A stretch of 16,214 nucleotides of DNA from Candidatus Aminicenantota bacterium (GTDB taxonomy: Bacteria > Acidobacteriota > Aminicenantia > UBA2199). Below the pieces are notes generated by a model. The model did no database searches, was not told where the DNA came from, and saw nothing but the letters and a program-made list of their open reading frames with translations. A program made the translations under genes and the position numbers. Shown here in pieces: positions 1-9,500 of this stretch; position 1 is the first letter of the stretch; every line of letters begins with the position of its first letter. The stretch is taken from contig DAOWKX010000024.1 in assembly GCA_030639705.1 (NCBI GenBank), positions 1 to 16,214 on the forward strand. Direction: 5' to 3'.

Positions 1-1205
1 TCCGAGAAGAAATGCACCACATCCAATCCAAGGCTGCCCTGGCTCAGACCCCCGATATGCTTGTTGGCCACCAGGAATCCGATATTGGAGGATTTGAAGA
101 TGTCCCGGCGCAGGCGGAATACTGTGAAGCTGGCCGAAAGATCATCGGGATCATTGCCGGGTTTGCTCTGGGCGATCAGGGAAGAGAATTCATATTTACC
201 CAGTTTTCCATAGACTTTCAGTCCTCCGTAGATGTCCTCGATGCGGCGTGAATAGAAGAGCTGGATCCGCTGCTTGTATATTTCAGAACCTTCCAGAAAA
301 AAGTTGCGTTTCTCCGGTAAATAGGCCTCAAAGCGGGTGAGGTTGATGACCTCTTCATCGGCTTCGATAATGGCAAAATCCGGGTTCACGGTCAGGTTGG
401 CCGATACGGTCTGAGAAAAAGCATAGCGGGCATCCAGCCCGACGTCGATTTCGGTATTTTTGCCCTCCTCGAATTTGCTAATCAGGTGGGGAATAATCCG
501 GTATTTTTTTTTGGATTTTTTCAGGTTGAGACCGGTCAGGATTCCAAACTGGGAAACCCGTCTGTAATTTTCAACCGGGCCGGTCCAGGTGTCGATCTCC
601 AGCTGGCGGGGAATAAAACGGACCAGGCCAAAGCCCCAGGTTTTGTCAGTCCCGGGATTGAATTTCAGGCTGGTAAAGGGAATGGCAACTTCAACGGTCC
701 AGCCAAAATCGGTTCGGTTGCCGGCAGACTTCCACTCCCCGTCCCAGGTGGGATCCCAGGTGCGGCCGTTATCACTCAAACGGCCATCCAGCTGGGTGCC
801 CAGAATATTGGTGAAAAAGCCGTAGGCCGTGCGTTGGTCAGCAAAGGTGTCCAGACCGATGGCAATGGTATCGTCAGTTTCCAGGGCTCCCTCCCGTTTG
901 GTCACCCGGGAGACAATTTTATCCGGCTCCGGATCGTAACAAGAAATACCAACATACAGGAAATGGTCATCATACAGGACCCGGGCCTTGGTTTCAAAGG
1001 AAGCGGGCTCCCCCAGCCGGGGCTCAAACTGGATGAACTGCCCCGCCACCGGGGCCTGCTGCCATTCCTCCTCATCCAGTTTTCCATCAATGGTGATGAT
1101 TTTATTTTCTATGTTAAGCGGCTTGATGGTTTTGGTTTTTTGCTGGGATATCAGGGGAAGTGAGAGCAATAAAAAGACCAGAGCCACAATCCGTTTCGGT
1201 TTCAT
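1..1205 (-). CDS. DUF5916 / CBM9-like outer-membrane protein (3' end outside window)
   Basis: I translated this frame by hand; it stays open from the ATG at 1205 to the window edge (401 full codons), so the C-terminus is missing. Residues 1-20 look like a Sec signal peptide (basic MKPKR, then a hydrophobic stretch, cleavage near SQQ). Residues about 33-210 resemble the family 9 carbohydrate-binding-like domain (IDGKLDEEEW, later GWTVEVAIPF). From about 235 comes the DUF5916 region, with its characteristic block at 273-309: NPDFAIIEADEEVINLTRFE followed by EKRNFFLEG. In this family that region is predicted to form an outer-membrane beta-barrel; the substrate is unknown. The gene lies 39 bases downstream of the DUF6498 gene but appears to have its own promoter. 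Family assignment is confident; a carbohydrate or transport role is only a guess. Confidence 0.9.
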   Translation of the reverse strand, partial: MKPKRIVALVFLLLSLPLISQQKTKTIKPLNIENKIITIDGKLDEEEWQQAPVAGQFIQFEPRLGEPASFETKARVLYDDHFLYVGISCYDPEPDKIVSRVTKREGALETDDTIAIGLDTFADQRTAYGFFTNILGTQLDGRLSDNGRTWDPTWDGEWKSAGNRTDFGWTVEVAIPFTSLKFNPGTDKTWGFGLVRFIPRQLEIDTWTGPVENYRRVSQFGILTGLNLKKSKKKYRIIPHLISKFEEGKNTEIDVGLDARYAFSQTVSANLTVNPDFAIIEADEEVINLTRFEAYLPEKRNFFLEGSEIYKQRIQLFYSRRIEDIYGGLKVYGKLGKYEFSSLIAQSKPGNDPDDLSASFTVFRLRRDIFKSSNIGFLVANKHIGGLSQGSLGLDVVHFFS

Positions 1206-1213
1206 TATAGAGA

Positions 1214-1242
1214 ATTGTAGTGAAGTTCAGGTGAAAAGGCAA
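1214..1242 (-). promoter_or_regulatory. Sigma-70-like promoter of the DUF5916 gene, near-leaderless
   Basis: On the minus strand a -35 box TTGCCT (1242-1237, 4/6 match) and a -10 box TACAAT (1219-1214, 5/6 match) are separated by exactly 17 bases. Transcription would begin near 1207, only about two bases before the ATG at 1205. No Shine-Dalgarno sequence lies between, so the message would be leaderless or nearly so. Confidence 0.55.
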
Positions 1243-1244
1243 GT

Positions 1245-1838
1245 TCAAACTCTCTGGAACTTCCGGTGTTCGATTTGGTGGGAGATGAGATCGATGATGG
1301 TCTTTAATCCCACCAGTATTAATATGGCGGGCCGGGAATTTCCCTGGGACTGGATGAAAAAACCTGCAGCAATTATGGTGATGTGCATTACCACCACCCG
1401 TTTATAGGGCTGTAAAAAAAGCTGGTTAAAGGATACCTTCAGATATTCACCATTGTTGATAAAATTTTTCTGATAGGAAATATAGTGGCTGGTAAACAGA
1501 AACAGCAGGGTAAATATCAGGATAAAAGGGTTGGTATCCGGTTTTCCGAACATGGAGAATACAAAAACTCCGTGTCCCAGGGTAAAGAATCCATAATGAA
1601 AAATAAAAAAGACAATGGTGTAACTCCGGCCTCGCTGGGGGTTGTGCACATTGATGAGCGATAAGGGTTTTTCCCTGCCCCTGGCTCTGGCCATTTTGAT
1701 GATATTAAAAAAACCGATCACCAGGTTTTCGGACCAGTAGAGAATCATTATGGCTGCGATATTCCAGTCCAGGAACAGCACTCCCAGTACGGGTATGAAA
1801 TTGACCATAAACAGGGATAGGGAAGATAGCTTATACAT
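1245..1838 (-). CDS. DUF6498 family integral membrane protein
   Basis: A 197-residue polytopic membrane protein of unknown function. Hydrophobic segments lie near residues 8-46, 73-97, 104-119, 148-162 and 170-186. Sequence features that I associate with the DUF6498 family are the N-terminal VNFIPVLGV and LYWSENLVIG (33-42), a loop with conserved-looking charged residues (REKPLSL), and a C-terminal KTIIDLISHQIEH ending in a basic tail. It starts 7 bases after the stop of the zinc-ribbon gene, so it is probably the last gene of the seven-gene run. The start has only a weak purine-rich stretch upstream (GAGAAG about 10 bases before the ATG); a later Met at residue 11 is an alternative start. 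Family call moderately confident, function unknown. Confidence 0.8.
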   Translation of the reverse strand: MYKLSSLSLFMVNFIPVLGVLFLDWNIAAIMILYWSENLVIGFFNIIKMARARGREKPLSLINVHNPQRGRSYTIVFFIFHYGFFTLGHGVFVFSMFGKPDTNPFILIFTLLFLFTSHYISYQKNFINNGEYLKVSFNQLFLQPYKRVVVMHITIIAAGFFIQSQGNSRPAILILVGLKTIIDLISHQIEHRKFQRV

Positions 1839-1845
1839 AGAGAAC

Positions 1846-2163
1846 TTACTTCTCTTCTACCTGCTGTTTAAAACTTTGTCCGCAATCGAGGCATAAAAAA
1901 TCTTTTTCCAATATTTTTCCGGGTTTGTTTTTTCTCCTTTCCTTACGGTTCTGGTATAAGGAAGAAAGGGTGATCAGGATAATCACCATAATCGGGTATG
2001 ACATATAGGAAAGGATAACGAACAAAAAGTAAAAACTTATAAGTAAAAAGGCAGCTGTAAATATTATTATGAATGTGTAATCTCTTGGTGATTCGTCTTC
2101 CTCTTCAAACGGCAGTATGTTAATGGATCGGCAATAGGGACAGGAGATCTTTTGATTATTCAT
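1846..2163 (-). CDS. Small membrane protein with a split zinc ribbon
   Basis: 105 residues. Two CxxC knuckles sit at the termini: C8/C11 (SCPYC) and C91/C94 (CLDCG). Together they look like one zinc ribbon whose halves are separated by two membrane segments (about 30-51 and 54-70) and a strongly basic stretch (RKERRKNK, 73-80). By the positive-inside rule the basic loop, and hence the C-terminal knuckle, should be cytoplasmic. A two-segment hairpin would place the N-terminal knuckle on the same side, so the halves could meet. The start overlaps the end of the yhaM-like gene by 8 bases, with AAGG only a few bases before the ATG, suggesting coupled translation. I do not recognise a named family; function unknown. 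Confidence 0.8.
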   Translation of the reverse strand: MNNQKISCPYCRSINILPFEEEDESPRDYTFIIIFTAAFLLISFYFLFVILSYMSYPIMVIILITLSSLYQNRKERRKNKPGKILEKDFLCLDCGQSFKQQVEEK

Positions 2164-3133
2164 CTTCCTTTTTGGGATTATATATTCTCCTGCCCAGTAC
2201 GCGGTTGTATTCTGAAAACAGCCTCTCTACGTCTGTCTGCTGGATGGTGTCCTGAAATATCTTGAGCTTGGAATCCAGCAGATCAATGATGTGCAGGGCA
2301 AAGGCTTCCGGTGTTTTGGGAACTTCGGGGGAGCCGAATTCCCGTTCCCCGTGATGAGACACAATCAAATGCTGAATTTTCAGGCTCAGGTCAGAAGGGA
2401 AGTCTTTGATTTGTTTTTTTATCTCTAAAAATATCTGATTGCTCAGGACAATGTGTCCGATCAAACCCCCTTCTCCGGTGATCTCCACTGTGGGGGTCCG
2501 GGTGTACTCCAGTAATTTTCCCATATCATGAAACAGGGCGCCTATAACCATGATTTCCTTATCCAGGCCATAAAAATCAGATACACTGATAGCCAGTTTG
2601 ATCACTGAAAGGGTGTGTTCCAGAAGACCACCCGCATAAGCGTGGTGTATTTTCAGGGCACCGTAATGGCCTTTGAAGGGGTCACCGTATCTATCTGAAA
2701 AATGATGGATTAACTGGACCAGGAAGGGATTGGTTATTGAGGAATTCAGGGTTTCCATCATCTCCTGAAATGTCTTCTCAACATCAAAGGGCGGCGTTTC
2801 TTCAAAATCCGCTCTGTTTATTTCCCGGTCGTCCTCTGATACCGGTTCCACTGATTCAACCTTGATCTCGATTTTGTTCATGAATTCAGTAATGGAGCCA
2901 TTGATCCGATAAATCTCACCGGCCTGGATCATCGGGGCATAGGTCTCGACTTTTTCCCAGATTTTTCCCTGAATATTTCCGGTTTTATCCATTAATTCCA
3001 GGGCCAGGAAGGAATCCCCGTTTTTTTTGGTTCGTTTGTTGAGGGAAAGGATTTTAAATGCATTTCTGACTCGGTCTCCCACGGTCATATCTTTCACCTG
3101 TTTTTGTTGATATTGATCGAAAAGGTTCATCAT
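2156..3133 (-). CDS. yhaM: YhaM-type 3'-5' exoribonuclease (OB-fold plus HD domain)
   Basis: 325 residues, close to the usual size of YhaM/Cbf1 proteins, which degrade RNA from the 3' end in a metal-dependent way. An OB-fold nucleic-acid-binding domain spans about 14-96 (ALELMDKTGNIQGKIW). An HD metal-dependent phosphohydrolase domain follows, with candidate metal ligands H164, H173 (GGLLEHT), H202-D203 (ALFHDMGK), H227 (GLIGHIVLSNQ), H260/H261 (VSHHGEREFGSP) and D284. Cytoplasmic, no signal peptide. The start ATG overlaps the stop of the SurA-like gene as ATGA, with AGGAG 5 bases upstream; a second in-frame ATG follows immediately. YhaM is best known from Firmicutes, so an RNase inside an envelope operon is notable; an autoregulatory or mRNA-turnover link is conjecture. 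The product could also be called simply an HD domain protein. Confidence 0.88.
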   Translation of the reverse strand: MMNLFDQYQQKQVKDMTVGDRVRNAFKILSLNKRTKKNGDSFLALELMDKTGNIQGKIWEKVETYAPMIQAGEIYRINGSITEFMNKIEIKVESVEPVSEDDREINRADFEETPPFDVEKTFQEMMETLNSSITNPFLVQLIHHFSDRYGDPFKGHYGALKIHHAYAGGLLEHTLSVIKLAISVSDFYGLDKEIMVIGALFHDMGKLLEYTRTPTVEITGEGGLIGHIVLSNQIFLEIKKQIKDFPSDLSLKIQHLIVSHHGEREFGSPEVPKTPEAFALHIIDLLDSKLKIFQDTIQQTDVERLFSEYNRVLGRRIYNPKKEDE

Positions 3134-3810
3134 TGGTTCTCCTGAAAATGTTCAGTACTGCCAGAAAGGGAATCTTCTTTTTCCAGAAGGTTTGTAATGC
3201 GATAGAAGGTTTTGATCCCCTGCAACCAATCTTTTAATTTGAGATCGGTCCTTTTCTTCCGGAGGTATTTCTCAATCAGCGGAGTCATTTCTATCAGGGA
3301 TTTGGCCTGTAATCCCAGCCTTTTCTGGACCGGAAGGTATTCCTGGTTGTAAAATTGTTCGATTTCATTGTAGGGAATGGTGATTTTAGACTGATATTGA
3401 ACTTTCAGGACTTTTTCATATACCACCTTTTCTTTGATGAATTGCTTGAAATCCTGCCAGTCCATATCGAATTTCCTGAGGGTATCCATTAATTTCTCCA
3501 GAGACCCTACTTTTTTTATTACCGGAATCTGAATATCCTCATAATCTTCTTCACTCAGTTGAAATTCCTTTTGATATTCCTGATAGATCACCTTGTAATT
3601 GATTAAATTTTGCAGTATTCGTTGGTGGAAGGAATGTTCGGATTCATCCTTGTCTCTAAACACCGGATATGAGAGGATGGCTTTGTGTAAATCGCTCAGG
3701 GTGATGATTTCATCGTTAACAACAGCAACGATTTTATCCATGAGCACAGATTCTGCGGTCATAGATGAATACAAATAAAACACCAGAGAAATGCAGATTT
3801 TAAAAAACAT
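3130..3810 (-). CDS. SurA N-terminal-domain periplasmic chaperone without PPIase domain
   Basis: 226 residues. The N-terminus is a short signal peptide (residues 1 to about 19). Directly after it comes MDKIVAVVNDEIITLSDL (24-41), the hallmark opening of the SurA N-terminal chaperone domain, followed by a helical region (LQNLINYKVIYQEY, then KVVYEKVLKVQY). SurA proteins hold unfolded outer-membrane proteins in the periplasm and deliver them to BamA. I see no parvulin-type peptidyl-prolyl isomerase domain, so this is a short chaperone-only form. The gene begins inside the last codons of the Omp85 gene (11-base overlap), with AGGA 7 bases before the ATG, and its stop overlaps the next start. Co-transcription with an Omp85 gene supports the role. 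The Ala-rich cleavage site is imperfect, so a lipoprotein or anchored form is not fully excluded. Confidence 0.82.
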   Translation of the reverse strand: MFFKICISLVFYLYSSMTAESVLMDKIVAVVNDEIITLSDLHKAILSYPVFRDKDESEHSFHQRILQNLINYKVIYQEYQKEFQLSEEDYEDIQIPVIKKVGSLEKLMDTLRKFDMDWQDFKQFIKEKVVYEKVLKVQYQSKITIPYNEIEQFYNQEYLPVQKRLGLQAKSLIEMTPLIEKYLRKKRTDLKLKDWLQGIKTFYRITNLLEKEDSLSGSTEHFQENQ

Positions 3811-6508
3811 TGCCTATTCCTATTTGGACCAGAAAGTTATCCTCTGCCTGGCTGTTCAGGTTCCAGGCCAGATCGATTCTGAGCGGGCCGAAGGGGGTTT
3901 TATATTTAATCCCGAAGCCAAGGGCTTTTCCCAGGTCTTTAAAGCTCATGCTTTTGGTTGTTTCAAACACATTACCGATATCGGCAAAAATTGAATAATA
4001 GAGATCTTCAATGGGAATAGCAATAATGGGGAATGTGGCTTCCAGGTTAAAAAGGATAAGGGCATTCCCACCTCGGGGCTCATTGGTTTCTGAATCCAGC
4101 GGACCGAGCCGATCGTTTTTGGTTCCCCTGAAAGAGTGAATCCCACCGGCAAAAAATCTCTCGGTAATGGACATTTCTCCCACAGAGAAGCCATTGCGTA
4201 TCGACAGGGAGATACTGGAACGTTTGAAGAGTTTGATATTTTTCTGGTAGCTCCAGAAAAATTTAAAGAAACTATAATCCTTTTCAAAAATGGGTAATCC
4301 GATTTTCAGGTTTGAAGAGAAAAAATCTCCCCGGAGTGGATTAAAAGGATCATCTCTTTTTTCCATCACATATGAGAGAGATATGGAGGTGGTGTCAAAG
4401 GGTTTGTCCAGTATATCGATTCCCTCTTCCGTGATCTGGAGTTCCGTCAACCGGGTACGGTACCAGTTCAGTGAACCCATCAGGTAGGTATTGAGAGTCA
4501 ACTTTTTTATGATGGATTCTCCGATTCCATATCGATTGAATTTATAACTCGGGTAAATTTCATCTTCGTCCCAGATTTTAAATGAAGAGTTCAGGTTACT
4601 TTGAAAAACATAGGGAGTATCAATGGAGAGAACGCCCCTCTTTTCGCTGAATCCGATCTGAAGGATGGCTGAAAGTGTGGAGTAGGACTTAAAAATGTTA
4701 CGTTCCTGGTATTCAAGTGAACCCCTGAATTTTTTCCTGTCTTCCCAGCCAATACCGAATCCGTAATATTTACTATTGTCCGGTACAACCTTAACAATCA
4801 CGTCGATGATATCCGGTTGTTTTTTCAATTTGATGATTTTGACTTCACTGAAGATGGAGGTGTTTTCTATTTCAGTTTTGAATTGATTGATTTTATTCTG
4901 ATTGAAAAAATCGTTTTTTTTCAGGGGGAAGAGTTTCCGGATCAGTCTGGTCTGAGTTTTAGATGCTCCCATCACAATCATATTCCACATCCGGAAAGAT
5001 TGACCTTCATTGATTTCGATCAAGATAGATTTTCGGGTACCCGAAGATATTTCCAGGTCAATAGAGACATCATCGAATCCGTTTTTAAGGTAAAAGTTCC
5101 TCAGCCTTTCGATATCACGGTTCAGGTTTCGTTGGACAAAGGCACTGTTTTCCCGGGTTACAAAAAGACCCAGTAATTTTTCAGAAGTAAAGCTGTTCTT
5201 GCCTTTAAACAGGATGGAATCCACCATATATTTTTCACCTTCCTGAATGTGAAAATGGATATCGACTGTCTTCCGGTTAAACTCAGGTTTCATCATAATC
5301 TGAGCCAGGGGAAATCCCTGAAAATAATAGAGTAGTTTTAGAATCTCCAGGTCCACAGTGAGGAAATTCCACCGAAGCTTAAATATCCGGTCATAGATCA
5401 GATCATCGGTTTTCACGACTTCTTTCAGTTTTTTGTCTGAAAAAACCGTATTCCCTTTAAAATCCACTTTTCCCAGGGTGTATTTCCGGTTTTTTTCGAC
5501 TGTGAAGGTGATGTACTTATTTGAATTTTTAACCCGTATACTGGAACTCACCCGGGCATTGAGGTATCCTCTGTTTTTAAGGTCGTTTAAAATCCGAATT
5601 TTACTCTCTTTCTCTGCCCATTTTTCAAACAACTTTTCTTCCCAGATGGAAGAGATTATATCCATTCGTTTCTTAATTCCTTTGAATATAAAGATATATT
5701 TATATCCGAGATCGACATCAATAAGCAGATCCACTATGGATCGCTTCTTGTCCAGGTATTGTTCCCTAAGCTTTATTTCCGGAAAATAATATCGCTGTTT
5801 TTTCAAGTTTTTGCGTATCTTTTCCAGACGTTTTTGAAATTTATAAGGTATGTAATGTTTAGCCATGAACTGTTTGTACATGTTTTTGCGCATGGTCGGA
5901 TGGTTAATGGTAAGGTTCAATTTGTTAATACGGGTTAACTCATTGTTATTGATGATGAATTTCAGCTGGGCGGTTAGCTTTTTTTTGTTTTTTTTGATTC
6001 GGTATTGAATATCAGGGGAGTTATATCCCCTGGATTTTAAAAAATCTTTCAGTTCCTGAATAACATTGGCGATTTTGGATTCTTCCAGGTAAGAATTTTC
6101 ACTCAGGGAGTAAATGGCTTTTTTGATCCCCTTCTTTTTATCAGTGAGAGGCTGAACAATAGAGATTGATTTAATGGTGTATTTATTTCGGGTGATGAAA
6201 TAAAGATTTAATTTTTGATTTTCAAGGGGTTCTATCCGGGCTTCGATGGTGGAAAAGGATCCGGTTTCATATAGGTTCTGCAGGCTTTCTCGTAATCTTT
6301 TTCGGTTGAATTGCTGTCCTTCCTTGATATTGATAAGGGATTTATAGTGAGGAATATTTTTTATTTCAAAAGAATTGTTGAACTTAAAAATAATCTTGTT
6401 GACCTGGAATGCCTGGCCTGGCAGTAAGGAAAAGAGCAGACAAACCAATAATAAAAGTTTAACGCCTTTTCCTGAATCGAATGTCAATGCTGTAACGTCC
6501 GTCTTCAT
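3800..6508 (-). CDS. bamA: Omp85 outer-membrane assembly protein (BamA/TamA-like) with about seven POTRA repeats
   Basis: 902 residues. The signal peptide has an unusually long N-region before LLLLVCLLFSLLPGQA (18-33). I divide the periplasmic part into about seven POTRA-like units, beginning near 36, 110, 191, 268, 342, 427 and 506. The last three are the clearest (LGKVDFKGN, VDSILFKGKNSF, MWNMIVMGAS). A C-terminal beta-barrel (about 577-902) follows, with the Omp85 motifs RDDPFNPLRGDFF (718-730) and SFRGTKNDRLGP (792-803, the loop-6 VRGF/Y-type motif), ending in aromatic F902. E. coli BamA has five POTRAs and TamA three. The start overlaps tamB by 50 bases; I keep the ATG at 6508 because AGGA sits 7 bases upstream and a complete signal peptide follows. 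An in-frame TTG at codon 8 is less likely. Position beside tamB could make it a TamA equivalent; BamA versus TamA cannot be settled here. Confidence 0.92.
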   Translation of the reverse strand: MKTDVTALTFDSGKGVKLLLLVCLLFSLLPGQAFQVNKIIFKFNNSFEIKNIPHYKSLINIKEGQQFNRKRLRESLQNLYETGSFSTIEARIEPLENQKLNLYFITRNKYTIKSISIVQPLTDKKKGIKKAIYSLSENSYLEESKIANVIQELKDFLKSRGYNSPDIQYRIKKNKKKLTAQLKFIINNNELTRINKLNLTINHPTMRKNMYKQFMAKHYIPYKFQKRLEKIRKNLKKQRYYFPEIKLREQYLDKKRSIVDLLIDVDLGYKYIFIFKGIKKRMDIISSIWEEKLFEKWAEKESKIRILNDLKNRGYLNARVSSSIRVKNSNKYITFTVEKNRKYTLGKVDFKGNTVFSDKKLKEVVKTDDLIYDRIFKLRWNFLTVDLEILKLLYYFQGFPLAQIMMKPEFNRKTVDIHFHIQEGEKYMVDSILFKGKNSFTSEKLLGLFVTRENSAFVQRNLNRDIERLRNFYLKNGFDDVSIDLEISSGTRKSILIEINEGQSFRMWNMIVMGASKTQTRLIRKLFPLKKNDFFNQNKINQFKTEIENTSIFSEVKIIKLKKQPDIIDVIVKVVPDNSKYYGFGIGWEDRKKFRGSLEYQERNIFKSYSTLSAILQIGFSEKRGVLSIDTPYVFQSNLNSSFKIWDEDEIYPSYKFNRYGIGESIIKKLTLNTYLMGSLNWYRTRLTELQITEEGIDILDKPFDTTSISLSYVMEKRDDPFNPLRGDFFSSNLKIGLPIFEKDYSFFKFFWSYQKNIKLFKRSSISLSIRNGFSVGEMSITERFFAGGIHSFRGTKNDRLGPLDSETNEPRGGNALILFNLEATFPIIAIPIEDLYYSIFADIGNVFETTKSMSFKDLGKALGFGIKYKTPFGPLRIDLAWNLNSQAEDNFLVQIGIGNVF

Positions 6509-9500
6509 TTCTCATTCCTATCAAGGATATTGATGGAGAAATCTGGTACAGAAGATAAAGTATCTCCTGTCTCGAGGTGGATATATTGGTGGAGTAAACG
6601 ATGATGAAATTTTTAGCTACTGATTTCCCCACACTCAATCTTGATTCTCCTTCTACTGATGTCCCGTTGATCATGGGATCAAATTTTAACAGGTCAATAC
6701 CGAATATTTCCTTCACCCTTTTTTCCAGATTTTCAGTTAGCTCTGTGCTGATCATACTGGTGGTACTCATTTTAGAGCTGAGTTCGGTTGAAGCGGGTCT
6801 CTTAAACAGTTCTCCGAGTGAGATCAGGGCCAGAACATCCTGTGGAGGCAGGGGCGGAGAACTTCGAAATTCCGGCTTGATCCTGGATGCCGGTCCCCTG
6901 ATGTTGAATTGAATTCGGTAATTTTTTATAAATGCTTCGGATTGAAGATCAATATATGGATCGATATGAAATTTATTGTTGAATAATACCTTGGCCTTTA
7001 TCAGGTTGAAGGTTCGATCAGAAAAAAAGATCTCACCGTTCTTGCTGTCCATTTTCCCGGATAAAATGGGGAAATTGATGTCTCCGGTGAGTTTTAGATC
7101 CGCCCGCCAATTAATATTCCCGAATGAGTTCTTCATCCGGCAATTATCCCGGGCCACCAGGTTGATGTCAAACTCCAGTTGATCCAGCCACGAGCTTCTG
7201 GATTTGCTGGGACCCGGCTGGCTGTAAAATTTGATGTCTTCATCCACTTCTCTTTCCCAGAGCACGGAAGAAAAATACAGGTTTCCCTGTAGTAATAATT
7301 TCTGATCTATTTTCTTGAGGCTGAGATCGGCGTTGACAGTGCCGCTGGTTTTGTCAATCAAATATAGATTCAATTGTTTTCCGGAAAAGTTGATTAATAG
7401 ATTTTTGACCTGATTACCTTCCAGGTGTAAGAAGCCATTTCCCTGGACCTCACCGTTGGCCATTTTTCCCTGAAGTGAGGAGAGGGTAAACTCCAAATTA
7501 TTAAAGGTGATCATCCCTTTAAAATCCCTCAGGGTATGGGGAAAATTGGGAAAACTTAGGGTGTCCCCATCACCTGCTACAATTCCCTGGATGGTGATTT
7601 TTCCGGATTTGTTGGTTTTGATCTGGCCATTCAGTACCATTCGTCCCTGGTTGTTTTTCCAGGGAATAATGTGATTGATATCCTTGAGGTGAAGTTTAAA
7701 AATGCCTGAATATTGCTGGTTTTTCTGATTCAGTTGAATATTAAAGGGTGATTTCTGTCCCTGATGGTGAATAAAACCGATGGTTTTAAAATCATAATCT
7801 GAAAAATCGGTTAGAATATGAGCCTGACCCGACACATTGCACTGGCGGTCGTTATAGTAAGAAAAGTCTTTGATATGGTAATTGAGCCTTATGAGGTCCA
7901 GGTTGAATTGTCCTTGTCCGGAAAACCGGAGTTCAGCAATCCCATTAAACCCGGGGTGAATCTGGTTAACCTTGATCCGGGAAACCTCTCCATTTAAATT
8001 AAAGTTTTTTTTCACATAATCAATTAAAATATCAGCAGTTCCATCTCCTCGGTAACAGCGGTATTTGAGATTTTTCAGATGAATATATTCCAGATTGGAG
8101 TTGAGATTTCCTTTGATATTGTCAAAATGAATATTGTAGCCAATCAGATTTTTTGAACTGAAATGTCCCTGAATCTGGGGCAGGGACTCCTGTTTCGGGT
8201 GGATATAGCAAAACTCTCCCTTCATGGGCCCCTTGAGGTCGATATCCAGGCCCAGAAGGCGGAGTATTTTTTGAGATTCTCCGGCCACGTCTACGAAGTC
8301 GATTCTCACATTTTCTTTGTTTATGGAAAGGCGCGCTCTTCCTTTCAGGAACTGATCATTGATGTTAAAATCACCCTTTATAATGTCATTTTCTCCGCTT
8401 ATTTGACTATCAAGAAAATCAACCGGCTGCAGGTGGGAAAAGAAATGATTAAGCCTGAAAGTGCTATTAAAACGGAAGTTCCCTCGCCTCCTTTTGTAAT
8501 TGAGATGGAATGTCCCTTTTCCTCCTTTTAATTTCCAGGGGTCCAGATTAAGGTTGATAAAATAGAGGGAATACTTGTTGATGTTTCCGGCTTCATTGAT
8601 TTTTGAATGAATGGATAGATCGGTTTTTTTCAGCGGGAGGATGATTTCTCCGGTTAGGGAAAGCTCTCCGAATTCGCTGAATAACCGGTCGGAGTGGAAG
8701 TTGATTATTTTTCTGCCACTGTCATAGCGAAACCGGAAGTTTCCTTTAATATTAAAGTCGGGGGTGTAATCGGTCTTGTTCTTTAAGTGGACGGTTCCGC
8801 TGATTATTTTATTCTTAACCGATATATCTGCTTTTTCGACGATTCCGTCAAGCGGAACATCCCGGTATATATCTATGACTTTGGCAATACTGTTTCCCTG
8901 CATGTTGGTTCCGATCAGGTGAACATCATCATCATTGGCATCAATTTTCAGGTTTACCCGATACTGATCATCCAGGAAGTAGGTGTTGATATGAACATGG
9001 TTACTGATATTGTCCCAGGTTACCCGGCCCTGTAAGTCAGAAAAATTCTGTCCGGAACAGGAAAAGGTGTTGGATTTAAATCTCCCGGAGACAGAGATTT
9101 TCTGATTTTTGTCTACAGATATTCTGGCATTACCATAGGTAAATCCTGAAATGGTCAGTTCTTTCAGGAGAGGATAGAGTATTGATTCCGGATTTCCCTG
9201 AAAAAAGGTATTGAGGGTCATGGAACTGTCTTTGAAAATCTTACCGTGGGCATGGATTCTGAATTTTCTGGTACTCCAGAAAAATTTATTGATTTTGATA
9301 CTACCCTGATATTGTTTAAATTTGGTGGTCAGGTTTCCTTCTACGGATACTCTCTTTCCGGACATGGGAAACAGTAATTTTAAAAGGGGTGAGTTCAGCT
9401 GGTAAGCGGTATAATTGGTAAAGCCCACAGAGTCCAGGTTGAATTTTTTCAGAATCACGGTTAATTTTTTTGAGGTATAGCGAAGGGAACCATTGGATAT

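Noticed and set aside
486..1163. Long plus-strand open frame of 225 codons
   Set aside because: It lies antisense to the DUF5916 gene, which has a signal peptide and clear family motifs in the other strand; the plus-strand product shows no recognisable domain.
3946..4287. Minus-strand 113-codon frame within the Omp85 gene
   Set aside because: It overlaps the barrel-coding region in another frame, lacks domains, and the barrel motifs are intact in the main frame.
8163..8531. Plus-strand 122-codon frame inside tamB
   Set aside because: Antisense shadow of a conserved long gene, with no ribosome site or recognisable product.
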